Source of the DNA: Longicatena sp.
GTDB lineage: Bacteria; Bacillota_I; Bacilli_A; Erysipelotrichales; Erysipelotrichaceae
Direction of reading: 5' to 3'
NCBI GenBank assembly: GCA_020025055.1
Contig: JAHHST010000073.1
Location: 1-7,074, forward strand
Length of the DNA: 7,074 bases
The translations under genes and the position numbers were made by a program. Below the pieces are notes generated by a model. It worked only from the letters and a program-made list of their open reading frames with translations, was not told the origin of the DNA and ran no database searches. Of the stretch, positions 1 through 5,690 are shown one piece after another; the stretch's first letter is position 1, and the number at the start of each line of letters is the position of its first letter.

Positions 1-44
1 CTTCTGCATATAAGTATCTTAAACCTTGTAGAAAACTTTGTCTA
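1..44. other. Window edge, no gene called
   Basis: These 44 bases are too short to assign. One plus-strand frame stays open from base 3 to a TAA at 45-47, just before the hairpin at 51-71, so this could be the last 14 codons of a rightward gene. A minus-strand frame is also open but has no ATG start. Neither can be supported from this fragment. Confidence 0.2.
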
Positions 45-71
45 TAAAAAAATAGTGTCTTAGACACTATT
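45..71 (-). terminator. Intrinsic terminator of the tRNA-Leu gene
   Basis: A perfect 9-bp stem (51-59 pairing with 63-71) with a 3-nt loop is followed, reading leftward, by a run of U from the A tract at 46-52. It starts 10 nt past the tRNA 3' end, the expected place for a factor-independent terminator of a single tRNA transcript. Rightward, the T run at 77-82 is separated from the stem by five mixed bases, so it would be a weak terminator in that direction. Confidence 0.8.
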
Positions 72-81
72 ATGTATTTTT

Positions 82-167
82 TGGTGCAGTCGATGAGACT
101 TGAACTCACACGAGCAAATGCTCACTACCCCCTCAAGATAGCGTGTCTGCCATTCCACCACGACTGC
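82..167 (-). tRNA. tRNA-Leu (anticodon GAG)
   Basis: The minus strand folds as a class II tRNA. The 7-bp acceptor stem GCAGTCG/CGACTGC (161-167 with 86-92) is perfect, and discriminator A and an encoded CCA occupy 82-85. The anticodon stem CTATC/GGTAG has one G-U pair and encloses the loop TTGAGGG, so the anticodon is GAG, which reads the leucine codons CUC and CUU. A long variable arm (stem GAGC/GCTC) is present, as required for leucine tRNAs. The T arm GTGAG-TTCAAGT-CTCAT carries the TTC signature. Length is 86 nt with CCA. It appears to be a single-gene transcript ending in the terminator to its left. Confidence 0.96.
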
Positions 168-177
168 AGCTTTTTAT

Positions 178-232
178 ATGATACTATAATTTATCTTTAT
201 TTGCTATATATTTTTTTAAAAATATGATACCA
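178..232 (-). promoter_or_regulatory. Possible promoter region of tRNA-Leu
   Basis: Two leftward -10 candidates are visible: TATCAT at 183-178, which would start RNA within a few bases of the tRNA 5' end, and an extended -10 TGGTATCAT at 232-224, which would give a leader of about 50 nt removed by RNase P. Neither has a good -35 at 16-18 bp. The call rests mainly on position and the -10 matches in very AT-rich DNA, so it is weak. Confidence 0.25.
201..228 (+). promoter_or_regulatory. Putative sigma-A promoter of the 84-residue membrane protein gene
   Basis: TTGCTA (201-206, 4 of 6 to the -35 consensus) and TATGAT (223-228, 5 of 6 to the -10 consensus) are separated by 16 bp. The start point would be near 235, leaving a leader of about 28 nt before the ATG at 263. 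The -10 overlaps the leftward TGGTATCAT on the other strand. It is a pattern match only; the surrounding DNA is so AT-rich that chance matches are likely. Confidence 0.4.
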
Positions 233-262
233 TTGATTAGAATTTTATAGGAGGACGATTCA

Positions 263-517
263 ATGAAAACAAAAAATTCTAAGACAAGTATTATATTTTA
301 TGTAGCAGCAGTATTATTTCTATTGATTGCGGTTTATTTTTTGTATTTAACTCATGAATCCATCGCAATGGTTAGCGGTTCTACAAAAGTTGGTGTAAAA
401 GATATCTTAAATGCTTATTTTAGTAATTGTGCACCTTTCTTTGCATATTCTTTAGGATGTTATGGAATAGGTTATATTATAAATAAATTACAAGATGTTT
501 TAGGTAAAGAAGAATAA
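263..517 (+). CDS. Small two-pass membrane protein of unknown function (84 aa)
   Basis: I do not recognise the family. The protein begins with a short basic segment (MKTKNSKTS), then a hydrophobic helix at about residues 9-29, a polar linker (about 30-52) and a second, weaker apolar segment rich in aromatic and Gly residues at about 54-74. It ends in a charged tail (KEE). It has no signal-peptide cleavage pattern and no catalytic motif. Cys56 and Cys66 lie in or near the second segment. The start is well supported: AGGAGG at 249-254 sits 8 nt before the ATG. The gene stands alone, divergent from tRNA-Leu and convergent with asd, and ends in its own strong terminator, so it is probably a real monocistronic gene unrelated to the threonine genes. 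An integral membrane location is inferred from hydrophobicity only. Confidence 0.8.
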   Translation: MKTKNSKTSIIFYVAAVLFLLIAVYFLYLTHESIAMVSGSTKVGVKDILNAYFSNCAPFFAYSLGCYGIGYIINKLQDVLGKEE

Positions 518-522
518 AAAAG

Positions 523-559
523 GCATCTGTATGATAAAAATCATATAGATGCTTTTTTT
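523..559. terminator. Bidirectional terminator between the membrane protein gene and asd
   Basis: A 13-bp stem (523-535 with 540-552, one G-T pair) closes an AAAA loop. T7 follows on the right (553-559) and A6 precedes on the left (516-521), so each strand carries a stem followed by a U tract. It starts 5 nt after the small gene's stop codon and ends 9 nt past the asd stop codon. One hairpin can therefore end both convergent transcripts. Confidence 0.9.
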
Positions 560-561
560 AT

Positions 562-1572
562 TTATAAAGACTGAATGACCAATTCGGCTATTTGAACTGC
601 ATTTGTTGCAGCCCCTTTTCTTACTTGATCTCCACAACACCAAAAACTTAATGCATTTGGATGGTTACTCATATCTTTACGAATACGTCCAACGTATACA
701 TCGTCTTGATTTGTTGTATCTAGTGGCATTGGATATCGATTATGTTTTGGATCGTCAACCAATTGAACCCCTTTTGCATTTTTTAATAATTCTTTGGCTT
801 TTTCAACTGTGATTTCTTTTTCAAACTCAACAAAGATAGATTCTGAATGTGAACGATAGATTGGTACACGTACACAAGTGCAATTTACACATAAATCAGG
901 ATGATTCATAATTTTTCTTCCTTCGTTTTGCATTTTTATCTCTTCACTTGAATAACCTTCTTCGTTAAAGTCTCCAATTTGAGGGATAAGGTTATATGCA
1001 ATTTGATGTTGGAAAGTTTTGATTTCTACATCTTTTTTATTTTTGATGTCATCGATTTGTTGATCTAATTCTTTTATTCCATTGATTCCTGCTCCTGAAA
1101 CTGCTTGGTAGGTAGAAACAATCATACGCATTGCTTTAGCGTATTGATGAAGAGGAGCAAGTGCAACAAGTGCAATAATTGTTGCACAATTAGGATTGGC
1201 AATAATTCCTTTATGTGTTTTTACTGCCTCAGGATTCACTTCTGGAATAATAAGAGGAATATTTGGATCTAAGCGGTATGCAGAACTATTGTCGATAACA
1301 ATCGCTCCTGCTTCTACTGCTTTTGGAATAAACCGTTTCGCAACATTATTTTCAGCTGCTCCTAAAACAATATCGATATTGTTGAAACTATCGTCTGTTG
1401 TTTCTTCAACGGTATATTTTTTTCCTTGGATTTCTATAATTTTACCTGCACTTTTTGCACTTGCAAGTAAATGTAATTCATGGATTGGAAACTGTCTTTC
1501 TAATAGTAGTTTAATCATTTCTTGTCCAACGGCGCCAGTAGCACCTAGGATTGCAACGTTATATGTTTTCAT
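562..1572 (-). CDS. asd: Aspartate-semialdehyde dehydrogenase
   Basis: Reduces L-aspartyl-4-phosphate to L-aspartate 4-semialdehyde with NADPH in the cytosol. This is the second step of the aspartate pathway and the branch point to lysine/diaminopimelate and threonine/methionine. The 336-residue length is normal for the family. The N-terminal nucleotide-binding loop GATGAVG is at 10-16. The catalytic Cys is C129 in NPNC (126-129), followed by the STYQAVSGAG segment with Q156, and the likely catalytic His is H242 in YRSHSES. The C-terminal helix ATNAVQIAE (322-330) is typical. Residues 70-75 read LGAAEN where related enzymes usually have a Ser-Ala-Gly-Gly-like stretch. The ATG at 1572 follows an AAAGGGTGA ribosome site 7 nt upstream, and the gene begins 20 nt after lysC as the last gene of the hom-lysC-asd arm. 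Transcription should end at the hairpin 523-552. Confidence 0.97.
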   Translation of the reverse strand: MKTYNVAILGATGAVGQEMIKLLLERQFPIHELHLLASAKSAGKIIEIQGKKYTVEETTDDSFNNIDIVLGAAENNVAKRFIPKAVEAGAIVIDNSSAYRLDPNIPLIIPEVNPEAVKTHKGIIANPNCATIIALVALAPLHQYAKAMRMIVSTYQAVSGAGINGIKELDQQIDDIKNKKDVEIKTFQHQIAYNLIPQIGDFNEEGYSSEEIKMQNEGRKIMNHPDLCVNCTCVRVPIYRSHSESIFVEFEKEITVEKAKELLKNAKGVQLVDDPKHNRYPMPLDTTNQDDVYVGRIRKDMSNHPNALSFWCCGDQVRKGAATNAVQIAELVIQSL

Positions 1573-1592
1573 AATATTTCACCCTTTCAGTA

Positions 1593-2909
1593 TTATTGTA
1601 TGACAAATGAGTTATATATGGCAGAGATTGTTTTTTCAAAATCTTTATTTTCGACTCCAACAATAATATTTATTTCATCACTACCTTGTGCAATCATACG
1701 TATATTAATTTCATTTTTTCCAAGCACTGCGAATAATTTTCCAGAAATACCAGGACGATAAATCATTTGTCTTCCTACGGTAGAAATTAAAGATATATGA
1801 TCGATTACTTTTACCTTGTCAGGATTACATGCTTTCTTTATGTCACTTACAATATCATAAATAACATCTTTTACATCATCCGTATTCACAACAATACTAA
1901 AGGAATCAATTCCACTTGGTACATGTTCAATTGATATGCGATAGTTTTCAAATACTTCAAGTGCACGGCGAACGATTCCAATTTCATCAGACATATGATT
2001 TTTATATATAGCAACTACAGAAAAGTTTTTCTTTCCTGCAATTCCGGTGATGATTTGGTCTGAATCATCATTTTTTATTTCATCTACGATAATCGTTCCA
2101 CCTTCTTCTGGGTGATTCGTATTTAAGATATTAATCGGAATATTTTTTTCTTTTACGGGAAAGATTGCTTCTTCATGAAGTACGCTTGCTCCCATATAAG
2201 ATAACTCTCTAAGTTCACTATAAGTAATCGTATGAATTCGTTTTGGATTTTTTACGATTCTTGGATCTGCCATTAAGATTCCTGATACATCGGTCCAGTT
2301 TTCATACATATCTGCATCAAGTAGTCTTGCTAAGATAGAACCGGTAATATCGCTTCCTCCACGAGACATTGTCTTGATTGTTCCATCAGGTAAAGAACCA
2401 TAAAAACCTGGCATTACAAAACAATCGTGATTTTTTAGAAAATGGTCTAATCGAAGTTTTGTTAAATCGTAATCAATTTTTCCATCATAACGAAAAGAAA
2501 TAATATCTTTTGCATCTACGAATGGAAAGCCTAGATATTCTGCCATTAGTTTTGCTGTTAAAAACTCTCCTCGACTAACTAAATAATCAGTAGACATTGA
2601 TTTACGTAGTTCTGATTGTAATTGAGCTAAATCTTCTTCAATCGGATATTGAAGGTGAAGTTCTTTCTTAATAGATAGGAAACGTTCTTTGATCAATTCG
2701 AATAAAGGAATATAGTCTACACTATATTTTAGATGCGCTTCAATCAGATATAACAAATCCGTTACTTTATTGTCTTCTTTTGACTCTCTCCCGCTTGCAC
2801 TAACGACAACAAAACGTCTAGAAGAATCACTCTGAATGATCTTTTTTACTTTTTTAAATTGATTGGCATTTGCTACAGATGAGCCCCCAAATTTTGCAAT
2901 TTTCAACAT
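1593..2909 (-). CDS. lysC: Aspartate kinase with two C-terminal ACT domains
   Basis: Phosphorylates aspartate to L-aspartyl-4-phosphate with ATP, the committed step of the pathway. The 438 residues form an amino-acid-kinase domain (about 1-275) and two ACT domains (about 287-360 and 371-436). Visible motifs are KFGGSSV (6-12), SRGE (112-115), SRGGSDITGS (182-191), WTDVSG (205-210), ADPRIV (214-219) and SYMGASVLHEEAI (237-249). The architecture resembles the single-polypeptide kinases of the E. coli LysC and B. subtilis YclM type, not the alpha/beta type with an internal start. The ATG at 2909 lies inside the end of hom (7-nt overlap), and AAAGGAGG at 2924-2917 is placed 7 nt before it, so translation is probably coupled to hom. 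The ACT pair implies feedback control; clustering with thr genes suggests threonine as effector, but lysine or both cannot be excluded. Confidence 0.96.
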   Translation of the reverse strand: MLKIAKFGGSSVANANQFKKVKKIIQSDSSRRFVVVSASGRESKEDNKVTDLLYLIEAHLKYSVDYIPLFELIKERFLSIKKELHLQYPIEEDLAQLQSELRKSMSTDYLVSRGEFLTAKLMAEYLGFPFVDAKDIISFRYDGKIDYDLTKLRLDHFLKNHDCFVMPGFYGSLPDGTIKTMSRGGSDITGSILARLLDADMYENWTDVSGILMADPRIVKNPKRIHTITYSELRELSYMGASVLHEEAIFPVKEKNIPINILNTNHPEEGGTIIVDEIKNDDSDQIITGIAGKKNFSVVAIYKNHMSDEIGIVRRALEVFENYRISIEHVPSGIDSFSIVVNTDDVKDVIYDIVSDIKKACNPDKVKVIDHISLISTVGRQMIYRPGISGKLFAVLGKNEINIRMIAQGSDEINIIVGVENKDFEKTISAIYNSFVIQ

Positions 2910-4084
2910 GATTGTTCCTCCTTTGTTTCATATATACTAGCCATAAATGCAGTTGCATCTTGTTTTAAAATTTCATTCATAATGGCATGCATTTTTGTAA
3001 CTTCAATTTGTTTAATATGAAAATAGGAAGAAGAAACTATGTCATATGATAATTCTTTTAATAATGGCAATAAAGATGGATTACAGCGAAGAATATAATC
3101 TGTTTTGCAAAAAGATGAATCGTAGTTCATTGTGTGATCAAAAGTGCATTGACGATGAGTTTTCTTTTGCATAATATCGATGATATCTTGAATTACGGCA
3201 TTTGCTGTTGCTAGTTTTCCTGCTCCTTGTCCATAAAATTTTAATTCTCCAATGGTATCTCCATGAAGTGAAATTAAATTATAATTATTTTGTATATTTG
3301 CTTCGATTTGGTTTTCGTTGAATAGCATTGGTTCAACAACGCAGCTATAAGAATTTCCTTTTCGTCTTGTTTCAGCAATCAGTCTTACAACAAGTCCTTT
3401 TGATGAAAAATATTGAACATCTTCTTTTGTGATATTTCGTATTCCAAAGACTGGAAATTGATCTGTGATTGGATAATTATATGCAATAGATGCAGATATT
3501 CTTATCTTGTTACAAATATCAAAACCATCGATATCAGCACTAGGATCTGCTTCAGCATATCCTAGGTGTTGTGCATCTTTTAGTACTTCATCAAAAGTAG
3601 ATTGATAACGATGCATATGGTCTAAAATATAATTACTAGTTCCATTGAAAATACCATATATCTTATCAATTACATCAACACGTAGAGCTTTTTCTAAGCC
3701 TTGAATACAAGGAATACCTCCTCCAGTACTTGCTTCATAATAAAAATGAACGCCATTTTCTGAAGCAATGTTAGTGAATTCTTTTAAATATTTCGCAATG
3801 ACAGCTTTATTTGCAGTAACAACATGTTTTTTAGCTTGAAGAGCTTCTATAATATATGTTCTAGCTGGTTCTATTCCACCCATTGTTTCTACAACGACGT
3901 CTAGTTGCGGATCATCTAAAATTGTTTTTATATCATCACACATGATTGATAATTTTTTTTCTTTTCCTTTACGAATTAAAATATGTGTTACATGTAAAGC
4001 TTTTGTTTCTGCTGTTGCGGCATGTTCAATAATTTCGTATACACCGCTTCCTACGGTTCCAAAACCTAATATTGCAATGTTCAT
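2903..4084 (-). CDS. hom: Homoserine dehydrogenase
   Basis: Reduces aspartate semialdehyde to homoserine with NAD(P)H, committing carbon to threonine and methionine. The start is taken at the ATG at 4084 (393 aa, MNIAILGFGTVGSG), because AAGGAGA at 4097-4091 is 7 nt from it but directly abuts the in-frame TTG at 4090. Motifs: Rossmann loop GFGTVGSG (7-14), ETMGG (66-70), TANK (90-93), EASTGGGIP (118-126), GIFNGTSNYIL (144-154), GYAEADPSADIDGFD (175-189) and the probable catalytic Lys193. The later glycine loop reads GQGAGKLATANAV (285-297) where the family commonly has GPGAG..PTASAV. After about residue 306 roughly 87 residues remain, without the clear PGV-type ACT signature of longer Gram-positive Hom proteins. 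It is the first gene of the leftward arm and shares a 115-bp divergent control region with thrC. Confidence 0.95.
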   Translation of the reverse strand: MNIAILGFGTVGSGVYEIIEHAATAETKALHVTHILIRKGKEKKLSIMCDDIKTILDDPQLDVVVETMGGIEPARTYIIEALQAKKHVVTANKAVIAKYLKEFTNIASENGVHFYYEASTGGGIPCIQGLEKALRVDVIDKIYGIFNGTSNYILDHMHRYQSTFDEVLKDAQHLGYAEADPSADIDGFDICNKIRISASIAYNYPITDQFPVFGIRNITKEDVQYFSSKGLVVRLIAETRRKGNSYSCVVEPMLFNENQIEANIQNNYNLISLHGDTIGELKFYGQGAGKLATANAVIQDIIDIMQKKTHRQCTFDHTMNYDSSFCKTDYILRCNPSLLPLLKELSYDIVSSSYFHIKQIEVTKMHAIMNEILKQDATAFMASIYETKEEQSC

Positions 4085-4090
4085 AAACAA

Positions 4091-4097
4091 TCTCCTT
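4091..4097 (-). promoter_or_regulatory. Ribosome binding site that fixes the hom start
   Basis: AAGGAGA on the minus strand (4097-4091) leaves 7 nt to the ATG at 4084, the same spacing seen before lysC, asd, thrC, thrB and the HTH-ACT gene. The in-frame TTG at 4090-4088 touches this site directly and so is an unlikely initiation codon. Confidence 0.85.
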
Positions 4098-4103
4098 CAT
4101 CTT

Positions 4104-4128
4104 AAAAAATGTTTTTTATTTAAAAACA
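4104..4128 (-). other. AT-only hairpin with U tract in the hom leader
   Basis: TGTTTTT and AAAAACA (4128-4122 with 4116-4110 on the minus strand) can pair as a 7-bp stem around a 5-nt AT-rich loop, followed leftward by six T (4109-4104). This is the shape of an intrinsic terminator inside the untranslated leader of hom, but with a single G-C pair it is thermodynamically weak. It could instead be an operator-like inverted repeat or chance in AT-rich DNA. I see no leader peptide rich in threonine or isoleucine codons. Confidence 0.25.
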
Positions 4129-4129
4129 C

Positions 4130-4158
4130 TTGTATTTATATTGCGAACATTGTATCAT
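4130..4158 (+). promoter_or_regulatory. Putative promoter of thrC-thrB-ACT
   Basis: TTGTAT (4130-4135, 3 of 6 to the -35 consensus) and TATCAT (4153-4158, 5 of 6 to the -10 consensus) are 17 bp apart. The start point would be near 4165, giving a leader of about 35 nt before the thrC ATG. This is too short for a T-box or a known amino-acid riboswitch, so control by a DNA-binding protein is more likely. The weak -35 lowers confidence. Confidence 0.45.
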
Positions 4159-4169
4159 AGTAATCATAG
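4154..4169. repeat. Short direct repeat ATCATAG in the divergent promoter region
   Basis: ATCATAG occurs at 4154-4160 and again at 4163-4169, two bases apart and 9 bp in period. The first copy covers both predicted -10 elements; the second sits near the rightward start point. It could be a regulator half-site pair, but a 7-mer repeat in AT-rich DNA may be chance. Confidence 0.3.
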
Positions 4170-4182
4170 AAATGCAAGTAAA
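4154..4182 (-). promoter_or_regulatory. Putative promoter of hom-lysC-asd
   Basis: On the minus strand TTTACT (4182-4177, 4 of 6) and TATGAT (4159-4154, 5 of 6) are exactly 17 bp apart. The start point would be near 4147, giving a leader of about 63 nt before hom. Its -10 occupies nearly the same base pairs as the rightward -10 at 4153-4158. Confidence 0.5.
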
Positions 4183-4199
4183 CAAAAAGGAGAAAAATT

Positions 4200-5690
4200 A
4201 TGAATAAAATATATACAAGTACACGCAATAAAAATATCAAGTGTTCTCCAAAAGAAGCAATTTTAAAAGGAATTGCAGAGGATGGAGGATTATATGTATA
4301 TGATGGATTAGATCAATTACAATTACCATTAGCAGATATGATGAATATGTCATATACACAAATGGCAGAAACTGTTTTATCATTGTTATTACCAGATTTT
4401 AGTGAAGAGGAAGTAAAACAATGCGTTCAAGATGCTTACGAAAATAGATTTGATTCGAAAGATATTACACCATTGCATGTTGTGAACGATACACCTATCT
4501 TAGAATTGTTTCATGGACCTACTTGTGCTTTTAAGGATGTTGGTTTAAGAATGTTACCACAGTTAATGTCAAAAGCAATTACAAGTTTAAATCAACAAGA
4601 TGTTATGATTTTAACGGCTACTAGTGGAGATACAGGAAAAGCAGCGTTAGAAGGGTTTAAAGATGTAAAACATACAGCAATTACGGTATTTTATCCAAAT
4701 GATGGAGTAAGTAATATCCAACGTCTACAAATGGTTACAACGACTGGAGCAAATACTAAAGTATGTGCAATACATGGTAATTTTGATGATGCACAAACAA
4801 ATGTTAAAAAAATATTTCAGAATCAAGAATTAAAAAATCATTTAGCTAAACATAATATTGTTCTATCTAGTGCAAACTCTATTAATATAGGACGTTTAAT
4901 TCCACAAGTGGTATATTACATATTTGCATATAAAGAAATGGTTCAACAAAAACAAATTGCTTTTGGAGAAGAAATTAATTTTTGTGTACCAACAGGAAAT
5001 TATGGAAATGTTTTAGCAGGATATTATGCAAAATGTATGGGATTACCAGTAAAACGATTCCTTGTTGCTAGTAATGAAAATAATGTTTTATGTGATTTCT
5101 TAAAAGATGGTATTTATGATTGTAGGCGACCATTTTATAAAACGATATCACCAAGTATGGATATATTAATTTCTAGTAATTTAGAGCGTTTACTATATTA
5201 TAAGAGTGGAAAAGATGATGGTTATATTCAAAAATTAATGAATGAATTAGAAATAAAAGGTTCTTATAAAGTTAGTGAAGAAATAAAGAAAAGCATTCAA
5301 GATGATTTTTATGGTGGATATTGTACAGATGAAGAATGCAAAGAAACAATTCGAAAGGTATATATGGAAAAAGGTTATGTATTAGATCCTCATACTGCAG
5401 TAGGATATAAAGTTATGGAAGAATATCATAAACAGGATGATACACCATGTGTTTTATTATCAACGGCAAGTCCATATAAATTTACTACAGCAGTGATGGA
5501 AGCAATTTTTAACGAAACATATACCAATGATTTTGATTGTATGGATGCACTTGCGAAAAAAACGAATACCAATGTACCAAAATCTTTATCGATGTTAAAA
5601 GAAGCAAATATATTGCATCATGATGTGATTCATAAAGAAAATATGATAGAATATGTTGAAAATGGTGTAAAGGAGATGTTCCATGATTAA
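4200..5690 (+). CDS. thrC: Threonine synthase (PLP-dependent)
   Basis: Converts O-phospho-L-homoserine to L-threonine and phosphate, the last step of the pathway. At 496 residues it is the long form found in E. coli and clostridia rather than the roughly 350-residue B. subtilis form. The N-terminus YTSTRN (5-10) and AEDGGLYV (26-33) are typical. The PLP-binding lysine is K112 in FHGPTCAFKDVGLR (104-117). Other motifs are TATSGDTGKAA (139-149), the cofactor phosphate loop GNYGN (266-270), DPHTAVGY (396-403) and STASPYKF (421-428). AAGGAG at 4187-4192 lies 7 nt before the ATG. It is the first gene of the rightward arm, divergent from hom, and its last 8 nt overlap thrB. Leucine is coded mostly by TTA. 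Nothing essential looks missing. Confidence 0.97.
   Translation: MNKIYTSTRNKNIKCSPKEAILKGIAEDGGLYVYDGLDQLQLPLADMMNMSYTQMAETVLSLLLPDFSEEEVKQCVQDAYENRFDSKDITPLHVVNDTPILELFHGPTCAFKDVGLRMLPQLMSKAITSLNQQDVMILTATSGDTGKAALEGFKDVKHTAITVFYPNDGVSNIQRLQMVTTTGANTKVCAIHGNFDDAQTNVKKIFQNQELKNHLAKHNIVLSSANSINIGRLIPQVVYYIFAYKEMVQQKQIAFGEEINFCVPTGNYGNVLAGYYAKCMGLPVKRFLVASNENNVLCDFLKDGIYDCRRPFYKTISPSMDILISSNLERLLYYKSGKDDGYIQKLMNELEIKGSYKVSEEIKKSIQDDFYGGYCTDEECKETIRKVYMEKGYVLDPHTAVGYKVMEEYHKQDDTPCVLLSTASPYKFTTAVMEAIFNETYTNDFDCMDALAKKTNTNVPKSLSMLKEANILHHDVIHKENMIEYVENGVKEMFHD

Noticed and set aside
185..190. Perfect TATAAT on the plus strand as a rightward promoter
   Set aside because: A -35 at the right distance would fall inside the tRNA acceptor stem (about 162-168) and does not match; the AT-rich context makes the hexamer likely by chance.
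603..812. Plus-strand open frame of 69 codons
   Set aside because: It lies antisense inside asd, has no ribosome site and no domain-like sequence; asd on the other strand is unambiguous.
1196..1603. Plus-strand open frame of 135 codons with hydrophobic stretches
   Set aside because: It is antisense to the N-terminal half of asd and has no ribosome site; the apolar look comes from reading the reverse complement of a Rossmann domain.
3942..4160. Plus-strand open frame of 72 codons running into the hom-thrC gap
   Set aside because: It is mostly antisense to the start of hom, lacks a ribosome site, and would cross the predicted promoters.
4085..4199. T-box, lysine or other amino-acid riboswitch between hom and thrC
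   Set aside because: The gap is 115 bp shared by two divergent promoters, with leaders of about 63 and 35 nt. That is too short, and I see no T-box sequence or lysine-riboswitch-like fold.
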